This document shows, in pieces, positions 9,381 to 17,087 of a DNA stretch of 64,000 bases. This DNA comes from Irregularibacter muris (lineage in GTDB: Bacteria; Bacillota; Clostridia; Eubacteriales; Garciellaceae): positions 46,021 to 110,020 of the forward strand of contig NZ_JANKAS010000011.1 in NCBI RefSeq assembly GCF_024622505.1, read 5' to 3'. Positions within the stretch are counted from its first letter, which is position 1. Each line of letters opens with the position of its first letter. The notes beneath the pieces are model-generated. The model worked only from the letters and a program-made list of their open reading frames with translations, did no database searches and was not told the origin of the DNA. A program made the position numbers and the translations under genes.

Positions 9381-10091
9381 ATGGATACAGCTAAACCCAA
9401 GGTGCTCATTGTGGAAGATGAAACATCCATAAGAAAGTTTATTTCTATTAACCTAAAGAGGGATCATTTTGATGTTTTAGAAGCTGGGGATGGAGAAAGT
9501 GCATTAGAGGTGCTGCAACAATATTTTCCCCAGGTCGTTGTTCTAGATGTTATGTTACCTAAGATGGATGGCTTTGAGGTTTGTTATAAAATTAGAGAAA
9601 TCATGCCGGAATGTATTATCATTATGCTAACGGCCAAAGCTGAAGATATGGATAAAATAATGGGTTTGGAATTGGGGGCGGATGATTATATGGTAAAGCC
9701 CTTTAACCCCCTAGAGCTAGTAGCAAGGATTCGGGCCAATTTAAGGAAGGTGTCCAACGCTAGGCAAAAAAAGAGGAAGATCCTCTTTTTTCAGGATTTG
9801 AAATTAGATATTGAAGAACAACGTTTTTATAAGCACAATGTTGAAATAGAACTAACGCCTACAGAATTTTTCATCATGAAAATATTATTGGAGAGTCCCG
9901 GAAAGGTTTTTAAACGGGAAGAAATTTTAAAAATCATTTGGGGAGAAAATTATTATGGGGATATGAAAACAGTAGATGTGCATATAAGAAGAATACGGGA
10001 AAAACTTGAAGAAAACCCTTCCATTCCTCAATGGATTGAAACCGTGTGGGGAGTGGGATATAGATTAAAGGGAGATAAGACCAATGAATAG
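9381..10091 (+). CDS. OmpR/PhoB-family response regulator
   Basis: Two-component response regulator with an N-terminal receiver domain (residues 7-120) and a C-terminal winged helix (about 135-232). The phosphoacceptor Asp is in VVLDVMLPKMDG, and the conserved Lys is in MVKPFNP. The start has AGGAGAGAAG upstream. It overlaps the sensor kinase gene by 8 bp, and a lipoprotein follows, so the three form one operon. The signal is unknown. The neighbourhood of deacetylase and VanY-type carboxypeptidase suggests a cell-envelope role. Confidence 0.93.
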   Translation: MDTAKPKVLIVEDETSIRKFISINLKRDHFDVLEAGDGESALEVLQQYFPQVVVLDVMLPKMDGFEVCYKIREIMPECIIIMLTAKAEDMDKIMGLELGADDYMVKPFNPLELVARIRANLRKVSNARQKKRKILFFQDLKLDIEEQRFYKHNVEIELTPTEFFIMKILLESPGKVFKREEILKIIWGENYYGDMKTVDVHIRRIREKLEENPSIPQWIETVWGVGYRLKGDKTNE

Positions 10092-11478
10092 CATAAAAAG
10101 TAGAATGGTCATGAACTTTATGTCTATCATCATCATTACGGTGGCTATTTTGGAAATATTTTTAATTAGCAGTTTAAAACAAAACTATTATAAAAATTTG
10201 GAAGATACACTGTTTAATCAATTACAAATTTCTTCTGATCTATATGTAAAGTACTTTTCTGATGCCACTTTGGATGAAAATGTATTGAACAATGTAGATA
10301 CTTTTTGGAAACAGGTAACTGCCCAGGTAGAAATTATAGATATGGATGGAAATATATTGATGGATTCCATGGGAATTATGGATGAAAATGTCTCCAAAAT
10401 AGAGGATGTGAAAAAGGCTTTACAGGGGCAAAGGGGAAAATGGATTGGGAAGGTGCCTTATGATACAAAAAAGGTATTGGCCATTTCCTATCCCCTAATT
10501 GTTGAGGAAAAGCCCATAGGGATTTTAAGGTTTATCGCTTCTCTAGGGGAAATTGATAAGGAAATTCAAAGGATTGCTTTAAATTTTATTATTTTTGGAT
10601 TTTTGGTGGTTTTGATATCCGGTTTAATAAGTATTTTAGTGGCCAATAGCATTACTAGCCCTCTCAAGGAAGTCACTTCAGTGGCAGAAGAAATGGCCAG
10701 AGGAAATTTCAAAGTAAAAAGCAAGGTAAAATCTAAGGATGAGATTGAAAAATTGTCGGGTACTCTTAATTACATGGCAGAGGAAATACTAAAAAAAGAT
10801 GAAATTAAAAATGATTTTATTTCTTCTGTATCTCATGAACTTCGGACTCCTCTAACATCAATAAAGGGATGGGCAGTGACTTTAAGACAGGGATATATCA
10901 ATCAAGAAATGCTTAAAGATGGATTAGATATTATTGAAAATGAAAGTGATCGATTGACCCATATGGTAGAAGAGTTGTTGGATTTTTCCAAATTTGTATC
11001 GGGACAAGTTTCCTTACATTATCAAGAAGTATATCTGCCCAATCTCCTAGAACAGATAAAAAGGCAATTAACTCCAAGAGCCACAAGGGAAGAAAAATAT
11101 TTTGATATTACTTATGGAGATGAAAATCCAACCATTCTTATGGATGCCAATAGATTAAAGCAAGTATTTATTAATCTTCTGGACAATGCCTTTAAGTTTA
11201 CCGAACAGGGAGGAAAGGTATTGCTTTCATCAGTTTATGAAAATAATCAATATATATTTATTATAGAGGACGATGGTTGTGGGATAGCTCAAGAGGAGAT
11301 TCCAAAGGTAAAGGAGAAATTTTATAAAGGGAAGTCCAGCAAATCTCAAAATGGCATTGGGCTATCCCTATGTGATGAAATCACGACCATGATGGGAGGA
11401 ACTTTGGAAATAAGCAGCAAGATCAATAAAGGTACCCAAGTTAAAATTACTCTGCCCGTGGAAGAAGTGGTGAATTAG
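10084..11478 (+). CDS. Sensor histidine kinase (HAMP, PhoR/ResE-like)
   Basis: Membrane sensor kinase. Layout: helix 1 (about 8-28), extracytoplasmic sensor (about 30-160), helix 2 (about 165-187), HAMP (190-240), dimerisation domain with H-box SSVSHELRTPLTSIKG (about 257), and an ATPase domain with N-box NLLDNAFKFTEQG and DDGCGI. The sensor loop resembles the small PAS-like fold seen in PhoR/WalK relatives, but sequence alone does not settle it. It overlaps the response regulator by 8 bp and is 1 bp from the lipoprotein gene. Confidence 0.92.
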   Translation: MNSIKSRMVMNFMSIIIITVAILEIFLISSLKQNYYKNLEDTLFNQLQISSDLYVKYFSDATLDENVLNNVDTFWKQVTAQVEIIDMDGNILMDSMGIMDENVSKIEDVKKALQGQRGKWIGKVPYDTKKVLAISYPLIVEEKPIGILRFIASLGEIDKEIQRIALNFIIFGFLVVLISGLISILVANSITSPLKEVTSVAEEMARGNFKVKSKVKSKDEIEKLSGTLNYMAEEILKKDEIKNDFISSVSHELRTPLTSIKGWAVTLRQGYINQEMLKDGLDIIENESDRLTHMVEELLDFSKFVSGQVSLHYQEVYLPNLLEQIKRQLTPRATREEKYFDITYGDENPTILMDANRLKQVFINLLDNAFKFTEQGGKVLLSSVYENNQYIFIIEDDGCGIAQEEIPKVKEKFYKGKSSKSQNGIGLSLCDEITTMMGGTLEISSKINKGTQVKITLPVEEVVN

Positions 11479-11479
11479 A

Positions 11480-12964
11480 ATGAAAAAGAGGATAAAATTT
11501 ATAAGCTTTTTTTTAATTTTAGTCATACTGTTTACAGGATGTACCCGTGGTACAGAGGACTTTGTTCAGCGAGTTATCCCTCCTAAAAATAGGAATATTC
11601 CTATTGAAGGAACCTGGGAAGTAACTGCTGTATTAAAAACTGACAATACCAATTCGAGTACCTATAAAGACTGGATAGGGAAAAGAATTTATTTTAATAG
11701 GGAGAATGCCCTTCTAGGAGAATATTTTTTACCCCATCCTACCTATCAATTCAAAAAGGTGGAAGGAAGCGCTTATCTTTTATATAACCACCAAGCCTTT
11801 CCAGAGGAGTACCAGTTTGATGAAAGGGAGATCCAGGTTATTAATGTTACGGATAATAAAAATGCCCTATGGGAAGTCATAAAAATAAAAGAGGATGAAA
11901 TCATTATTAAAATCTTTAATAGCAGTTATAGGGCAAAGAGACGGTCAAAGGAAGTAAATCCAGAAGTTTTTCAATCCTATCAGAAGCACGACCAAAAGGA
12001 AGATGTCAAAAAGAAAAGTAATACAGAAAGTATAAGAGCCGGTGTATTACTGGGCTTGAGGAGCCCCACTACCCAGGAAGAAAACTATCAGTACAGAACC
12101 CTATGGATTGGTATGGAAAATGAAAAGATATTTCCTATAAAGGATATGAATCATATTGTTTTTCCTCGGAAAAATGGTTTTTATGAAATGAAGGTAGAAA
12201 AAAACCATGGAGAGGATTCTTTAGTTCTAAAGAGCATCTTGACCGAGCTAAAGAGCAATCCCCAACAAGAAAGTATGGATGCGTTAAGCATTGATCATAA
12301 GGAGGAGATCTATAGGAAAATTAATTATATAGGCAATGACTACCTTTCTATTGAAGAAACAAAGGTCACCTTGGCAGAAGATAGAAAAAATAAGCAGGAA
12401 AAAAGTTATTTAAAGATGCTTGCTGTAGATAGCTTACCCAATATAAAGGCCATAAAAATATCTGATTTACTAGGAGAAGCTGGGCTAAAGGCTATGGAGG
12501 AAGAGGTAAATAAACGAAAGAAGTCATTGGAAATAGATGAAGGGACTACTTCGAAGATAGAAGAAAACTTTGGTTTAGAAAGAAAAATGGGATATTGGTT
12601 TTTAAAAGGTAGAATGACTCCAGTGGGAAATAACACTGTTGAATGGGATTATCCTATAAATCTTATTCCTTCTAAACCGATTATATTTTATAATGAATTA
12701 AGCGTACCTTGGACTGGGGTGAAGGATCGGGTGCCCAGTGCTATTGATATATTCACCGCCCCTAGTAAGGATATCGCCTTAATTGTGACCAAAGAAGAAA
12801 TATATATTTACCAGATAGAACAGGGAATATTAAAAAGTCCTTTGGAGAGAATTCCCTTAAAAGAAGGGGAAAGCGTCATTATGGCAGAATGGGCAACAGG
12901 CCCTTATGTAAAAAGTTGGAATGCCACTCTATCAAAATATATTTCCGAAGAAGAAAAAAACTAA
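11480..12964 (+). CDS. Hypothetical lipoprotein of a two-component operon
   Basis: Not recognised beyond being a lipoprotein. The signal peptide ends in LFTGC (Cys about 21). The mature part is about 470 residues, highly charged, with no enzyme motif I can name. It begins 1 bp after the sensor kinase stop, so it is translationally linked to that two-component system. It may be an extracytoplasmic accessory or target of the sensor. A YycH-like role at the WalK position is conceivable but not shown by motifs. Confidence 0.75.
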   Translation: MKKRIKFISFFLILVILFTGCTRGTEDFVQRVIPPKNRNIPIEGTWEVTAVLKTDNTNSSTYKDWIGKRIYFNRENALLGEYFLPHPTYQFKKVEGSAYLLYNHQAFPEEYQFDEREIQVINVTDNKNALWEVIKIKEDEIIIKIFNSSYRAKRRSKEVNPEVFQSYQKHDQKEDVKKKSNTESIRAGVLLGLRSPTTQEENYQYRTLWIGMENEKIFPIKDMNHIVFPRKNGFYEMKVEKNHGEDSLVLKSILTELKSNPQQESMDALSIDHKEEIYRKINYIGNDYLSIEETKVTLAEDRKNKQEKSYLKMLAVDSLPNIKAIKISDLLGEAGLKAMEEEVNKRKKSLEIDEGTTSKIEENFGLERKMGYWFLKGRMTPVGNNTVEWDYPINLIPSKPIIFYNELSVPWTGVKDRVPSAIDIFTAPSKDIALIVTKEEIYIYQIEQGILKSPLERIPLKEGESVIMAEWATGPYVKSWNATLSKYISEEEKN

Positions 12965-13147
12965 AAACAAAGGCGGACTCCCAAACCTTATGATATAGGG
13001 GAAGCCGTTACTAACCAGTTAAGTTGTCCTACGTTGTAAAATATACTTTCGCTACTTAGTTTCATAGGGTATTATAAATTATGATATAATACTCTTAATC
13101 AAGCAAAAACCACCTAATCCAATACTATGAAATAAGGATGTGTTTGC

Positions 13148-13846
13148 ATGAGAAGCAAGATGAAAATAACCTTGGGAGTGGTTGTTTTAGTAACAATAAT
13201 TGGTGTTTTTTTCCCTCAATTAATTCATAAAGACAGTCCTATAGCTTCAGAAAATATAAACAGGGCCCAAGAGGTTTTCAATAACAATGGGACAAGCCTT
13301 GAAGAACCAGAAACAGTTACCGAAAAAACAATCATTAAAGGAATTATATTGGTAAATAAAACCTATGGACTTCCCTCAAATTATAATCCTGGAGAAAATC
13401 CTGAGGCAGTAGAGGCATTATATAAAATGACAAAGGCGGCTCAGGAGGAAATAGGAAAAACCATTCAATCAGTTTCGGGATTCAGAAGCTATGAGTATCA
13501 AAAAAACCTTTTTAACCAATATGCCCAAAAAGACGGTGTAGAAAAAGCCTCTACCTATTCGGCCAGAGCGGGACATTCAGAACATCAAACAGGACTTGCC
13601 TTTGATATAGGAGGAAGAAATAAAGAACATTGGGTGAAAACTTCCTTTGAACGTACAGAAGAAGGAAAATGGCTAAAGGACAATGCCCATAAATATGGCT
13701 TTATCCTTAGATACCCAAAGGGCAAAACTCACATCACCGGATATACATATGAACCATGGCATTTTAGATATGTGGGAGTAGAACACGCAGAGATTATTTA
13801 TAAGAATGATCTTACCCTAGAAGAATATTTACTAGAAGGCAATTAG
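13148..13846 (+). CDS. D-alanyl-D-alanine carboxypeptidase, VanY/peptidase M15B family
   Basis: Zinc carboxypeptidase that trims peptidoglycan stem peptides. One N-terminal membrane helix (about 5-25) anchors it outside the cell. The catalytic domain has SGFRSYEYQ, the zinc motif SARAGHSEHQTGLAFDI and the late zinc/catalytic segment EPWHFRYVG. The pattern HxxxxxxxD then WH is typical of M15B. A GGATG-rich region precedes the ATG, and a terminator follows. Its own upstream spacer suggests separate transcription from the two-component operon. Confidence 0.9.
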   Translation: MRSKMKITLGVVVLVTIIGVFFPQLIHKDSPIASENINRAQEVFNNNGTSLEEPETVTEKTIIKGIILVNKTYGLPSNYNPGENPEAVEALYKMTKAAQEEIGKTIQSVSGFRSYEYQKNLFNQYAQKDGVEKASTYSARAGHSEHQTGLAFDIGGRNKEHWVKTSFERTEEGKWLKDNAHKYGFILRYPKGKTHITGYTYEPWHFRYVGVEHAEIIYKNDLTLEEYLLEGN

Positions 13847-13857
13847 AGCACAGCAAA

Positions 13858-13895
13858 ACAGAGGATATCGTGATGAAGATATCCTCTGTTTCTTC
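13858..13895 (+). terminator. Hairpin terminator after VanY gene
   Basis: Stem 13858-13869 pairs with 13878-13889 (ACAGAGGATATC and its complement), followed by a T-rich tail. Confidence 0.8.
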
Positions 13896-13971
13896 ATTTA
13901 GAATAGGAAAATTGCCCTTACGGACAAAAGCAAACTTTTCTAGTTGATAAAAATGAGGCTACAGTCCGTCA

Positions 13972-14964
13972 TTATTTTGTCAATCTATCTTTTTGAAAAG
14001 CCCAAGGAGGTTTTTCCAAAGATTTCTCCAACTTACCTATTTCTATGGCAGGAAAGCCTTCTAGAATGGAGTTATTCTTAAAAATACTTCGCTGTTTTAC
14101 CAAGCTGCCAGCCTTTACCAAAGTATTTTTTCCTAGATTACTATAGTCACATACAATGGAACCTGGTTCAATAATGGTTCCTTCTCCTATAGTGGATCCG
14201 TGAATGATGCAGCCTGGCCCTATGGTCACATTGTCTTCAATAATTAATTCATTGTCTGGTAAAAGATGCAAAACACAATTTTCATGTATTTCTACATTCT
14301 CTCCAATGGTTACTGGACCATGAGAATCTCCAATGATCTTGACACCGGCGCCGATAATAGAAGTTTTCCCTATGGTTACATCACCAGTGACTTCAGCAGA
14401 GTCAAACAAATAAGCCAATTCACTAATCTTTGGGAATTTATTTTTGTATGAATATAGTTTTCCCATTGTTTCACCTTCCTTTGGAATATTTTCAAAAACA
14501 TTTTCAGTAGTCGGGGGTAGGGAAATATCATGATTTCTCATTCTTTTAATCATATCTCTATCCTCTTGGGTAAGCTTTCTGATGATTCTTGCTGGTCTAC
14601 CCACCACCACAGATTCATCAGGTATGACCATTCCCCCAGGAATGAGGGTACCCTCACCGAAAATACACATATTCCCTATTTTGCATCCCGGCATAAAAAT
14701 AACTCCATTTCCAATCTCACATAGATGTCCTATTTTTGCTCCAATAGCTATACATTTATGTCCAAAAATGGTTTTACTCCCTACTTTTAATGGGTTTTCT
14801 AGGGTACCTATCAGTACAGAGTTTTCTAAAGCCCAACTATGATTTCCCATGGTAATATTATCTCCATGGGAGCGTAGAACAGTTCCCTGGGCTATGTAAG
14901 CCCCTACTCCTAAACAAACTTTTCCCATAATAGTGGCAGAATCTGTTATTCTCACTTTGTTCAA
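13972..14964 (-). CDS. Tandem left-handed beta-helix protein (two gamma-carbonic-anhydrase-like domains)
   Basis: Protein of 330 residues with two hexapeptide-repeat domains, roughly 5-150 and 185-315, joined by a charged linker. Each domain resembles the gamma-carbonic anhydrase / YrdA fold. Domain 1 ends in the family tail GRPARIIRKLTQEDRD. The three zinc histidines are split: domain 1 keeps only the middle one (IFGHK), while domain 2 keeps the first (CVLH) and third (IIHGSTIG) and has Pro at the middle position. Activity is therefore uncertain; it may be an acyltransferase-like or structural protein. It stands alone, convergent with the VanY gene. Confidence 0.82.
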   Translation of the reverse strand: MNKVRITDSATIMGKVCLGVGAYIAQGTVLRSHGDNITMGNHSWALENSVLIGTLENPLKVGSKTIFGHKCIAIGAKIGHLCEIGNGVIFMPGCKIGNMCIFGEGTLIPGGMVIPDESVVVGRPARIIRKLTQEDRDMIKRMRNHDISLPPTTENVFENIPKEGETMGKLYSYKNKFPKISELAYLFDSAEVTGDVTIGKTSIIGAGVKIIGDSHGPVTIGENVEIHENCVLHLLPDNELIIEDNVTIGPGCIIHGSTIGEGTIIEPGSIVCDYSNLGKNTLVKAGSLVKQRSIFKNNSILEGFPAIEIGKLEKSLEKPPWAFQKDRLTK

Positions 14965-15089
14965 GAATTTTCCCTCCTTAGGTTATGTTGTAATCATCAA
15001 ACCCACCAGGTCCATAAAGAAGCATATACCCTATTTCCATTCTTTATCACTTTTATTCCATGGAGATTGATGAATATGTTTTTCTACAG

Positions 15090-15113
15090 GTAATGTGACC
15101 CAAATCACATTAT
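15090..15113 (+). promoter_or_regulatory. CRP/FNR-family operator palindrome (possible HcpR site)
   Basis: TGTGACCCAAATCACA at 15094-15109 is a perfect TGTGA-N6-TCACA palindrome, extended to AATGTGA...TCACATT. It lies 56 bp before the DUF438/hemerythrin start. HcpR regulators of Clostridia use this type of box for nitrosative-stress genes, which fits the gene downstream. The regulator's identity is inference. Confidence 0.7.
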
Positions 15114-15164
15114 CTTCTATACGAAAGGTATAATATGGAGATAACAATATTGGGAGGTAATTTT

Positions 15165-15920
15165 ATGGATAATAAAAGAATTGAAAAACTAACTACGGTA
15201 CTAGAAAGATTGAATACTGAAGGTGTGACTGAAGAGTTAAGGAAGGAAGCCCTGGATATTGTCTCCAATATAGACCCTATAGAATTATCCATAGCAGAGC
15301 AAAAGCTCATTGAAGGAGGCATGGATCCACAGAATCTAAGACATCTTTGCGATGTTCATATGGAAGTATTAAAAGATGAGCTAGAAAGTATGAAAACCAA
15401 AATAGAACCGGGTCATGTCATAGACACCCTCATTATAGAACATGAAAAGATAAAGGAATTTTTAACAGAATTAGAAGAGATTAATTTTAAAATCCAAAAA
15501 ATGCAAAGTAAGGATGAAGACTCTGAAATATTTAAAAAATTACTGGAAGTTGCTGAGCAGATTTTGGATGCTGAAAACCATCATAAGAGGGAAGAAGATG
15601 TTCTTTTCCCAGAGATGGAGAAGAGAAATATTACAGGTCCTACTAGGATTATGAGAATGGAACATGATGATTTAAGGAACAGAAAGAAAGTTCTAAAGGA
15701 TGCCGCTGAGAATGTTGAAACAATGGATTTTGAACTCTTTCAATCTACAGTGGATGAAACTGCAAAATATATTATCTTTAACCTAAGAGATCATATTTAT
15801 AAAGAAAACTATATTCTATACCCAACGGCTATAGATGCGATACAGGAAAAGGAATTATGGAAAGATATGAAAAACCGTTGTGATCAGGTGGGGTATTGTG
15901 GCTTTACCCCCAATCTATAA
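15165..15920 (+). CDS. DUF438 and hemerythrin HHE domain protein
   Basis: Non-haem iron protein likely involved in nitric oxide, nitrite or oxygen handling. The N-terminal DUF438 region spans about residues 5-80. A hemerythrin-like four-helix region follows with iron-ligand candidates in LIIEHEKI, ENHHKREEDVLFPEME, MRMEHDDLR and LRDHIYKENYILYP. The longer ATG at 15135 lacks a good site, whereas GGGAGG precedes 15165 by 7 bases. The PAS-like domain found at the end of some family members is missing. A DUF2249 gene follows, a recurrent partner. Confidence 0.87.
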   Translation: MDNKRIEKLTTVLERLNTEGVTEELRKEALDIVSNIDPIELSIAEQKLIEGGMDPQNLRHLCDVHMEVLKDELESMKTKIEPGHVIDTLIIEHEKIKEFLTELEEINFKIQKMQSKDEDSEIFKKLLEVAEQILDAENHHKREEDVLFPEMEKRNITGPTRIMRMEHDDLRNRKKVLKDAAENVETMDFELFQSTVDETAKYIIFNLRDHIYKENYILYPTAIDAIQEKELWKDMKNRCDQVGYCGFTPNL

Positions 15921-16087
15921 GGAATGTAAAGTAACCCGTTATGCCAGTGAAATGGAAATTTTGCTTAGCTGCACAATATGGAAAATTAGAATGCTATGAA
16001 TACAACAATTTGAGTGAATACTTTATAAATGGAAAACATAAATAGTGGAATACAAAAATTATACAGATAAAAAGGAGAGAATTTACT

Positions 16088-16324
16088 ATGTCACAATTTG
16101 CTGCCAAGGTAGATGCCAGGGAATATCCACCAAAGGATAAGCATGCCGTTATCTTTGATACTTTTGAGGGTTTGAAAAAGGGAGAAAAAATGGAACTCAC
16201 CAATGATCATGATCCTAAACCCTTATATTATCAAATGTCTGCAGAATATACAGATCAATTTGAATGGGAGTATTTAGAAGAAGGGCCAGAAATATGGCGA
16301 GTAGCCATAGAAAAGAAATTATAG
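16088..16324 (+). CDS. DUF2249 domain protein
   Basis: Small cytoplasmic protein of 78 residues matching DUF2249, with the early DAREYPPKDKHAVIFDTFEGL and the core LTNDHDPKPLYYQM. The related NDHDP-type motif is shared with TusA-like redox folds, but the catalytic Cys of TusA is absent. The gene follows the DUF438/hemerythrin gene by 167 bp. These domains co-occur in denitrification and nitrosative-stress loci, suggesting a shared regulon. A terminator follows. Confidence 0.85.
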   Translation: MSQFAAKVDAREYPPKDKHAVIFDTFEGLKKGEKMELTNDHDPKPLYYQMSAEYTDQFEWEYLEEGPEIWRVAIEKKL

Positions 16325-16342
16325 GGAAAAATGAAAAATAAT

Positions 16343-16386
16343 AAAACCTCTAAATTATCATTGAATAATTTAGGGGTTTTTCTTTT
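16343..16386 (+). terminator. Hairpin terminator after DUF2249 gene
   Basis: Stem 16343-16357 pairs with 16365-16380 (AAAACCTCTAAATTA with one wobble), then TTTTCTTTTT. Confidence 0.85.
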
Positions 16387-16432
16387 TGAAAGAAAAGATT
16401 TTATCAGGCTAAGAAATATTCTTGCAAAAAAC

Positions 16433-16480
16433 TTGACAAAAAATTTACTCTAATTTAAAATATGTAAGTAAGTACTTACT
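16433..16480 (+). promoter_or_regulatory. Sigma-A promoter with TetR operator palindrome
   Basis: TTGACA at 16433-16438, a 17-bp spacer and TAAAAT at 16456-16461 make a near-consensus promoter. The perfect 14-bp palindrome AGTAAGTACTTACT at 16467-16480 covers the expected transcription start. It is the natural operator for the TetR gene that begins at 16499. Confidence 0.85.
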
Positions 16481-16498
16481 AATAAACAGGAGGTTATT

Positions 16499-17071
16499 AT
16501 GGGAAATAAAGAAAGTCAAAAAAGAATAAGTAGAGAGGAACGACGAAAACAAATTTTAAATGCTGCCATGGTCGTATTTGTAGAAAAAGGATATAGCGGA
16601 AGTACTACAGCAGAGATAGCAAAAGCGGCAAATATTTCAGAAGTAACTTTATTTCGATATTTTTCATCAAAGCAAGAGATTTTTTTAGAGGGAATTAAAC
16701 CTATATTGCTAAGCACTTTAGAAGAATCCATTGATGTCTCAAAGGACTTGAATTCCAGGGAAAAGTTGGAATATATTCTCTATGAAAGGATTCATTTGAT
16801 ATCTAAAAATTATAAAATAATCAAATTAATTCTCATGGAGGCACCTCTTCTATCCCAGTTGGGAAATGAAAACTTTATGGAAGAGATATTGGGAATGTTA
16901 AAAAGATTAATTGATCAAATGGGAGTATCCAAAGAAAAAGAAGAATTTATTTTAAGATTACTGATGGGTTCTATTTTATCCTTTCTTTTTATGCCTGACA
17001 GGAAGGAAGAGAGTATAAAAAATTATGTGGAAAAAATATCTACAATGATATTAAATCAGTTTAATCAATAG
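16499..17071 (+). CDS. TetR/AcrR family transcriptional regulator
   Basis: Repressor of 190 residues. The N-terminal TetR DNA-binding domain (about residues 12-60) has KQILNAAMVVFVEKGYSG and the recognition helix TLFRYFSSKQEIF. The ligand-binding C-terminal half is divergent, as usual. AGGAGG lies upstream of the ATG. It is the first gene of an operon with a large RND/MMPL exporter 16 bp downstream, and a palindrome at the promoter suggests autoregulation with release by an exporter substrate. Confidence 0.93.
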   Translation: MGNKESQKRISREERRKQILNAAMVVFVEKGYSGSTTAEIAKAANISEVTLFRYFSSKQEIFLEGIKPILLSTLEESIDVSKDLNSREKLEYILYERIHLISKNYKIIKLILMEAPLLSQLGNENFMEEILGMLKRLIDQMGVSKEKEEFILRLLMGSILSFLFMPDRKEESIKNYVEKISTMILNQFNQ

Positions 17072-17087
17072 AAAATGGGGGCAGTAT

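Noticed and set aside
13005..13130. Possible decayed fifth copy of the palindromic element before the VanY gene
   Set aside because: Short resemblances (CCAGTTAAGTTG, TTGTAAAATA, CTTTCGCTACT) occur, but there are no matching terminal arms and the length is wrong.
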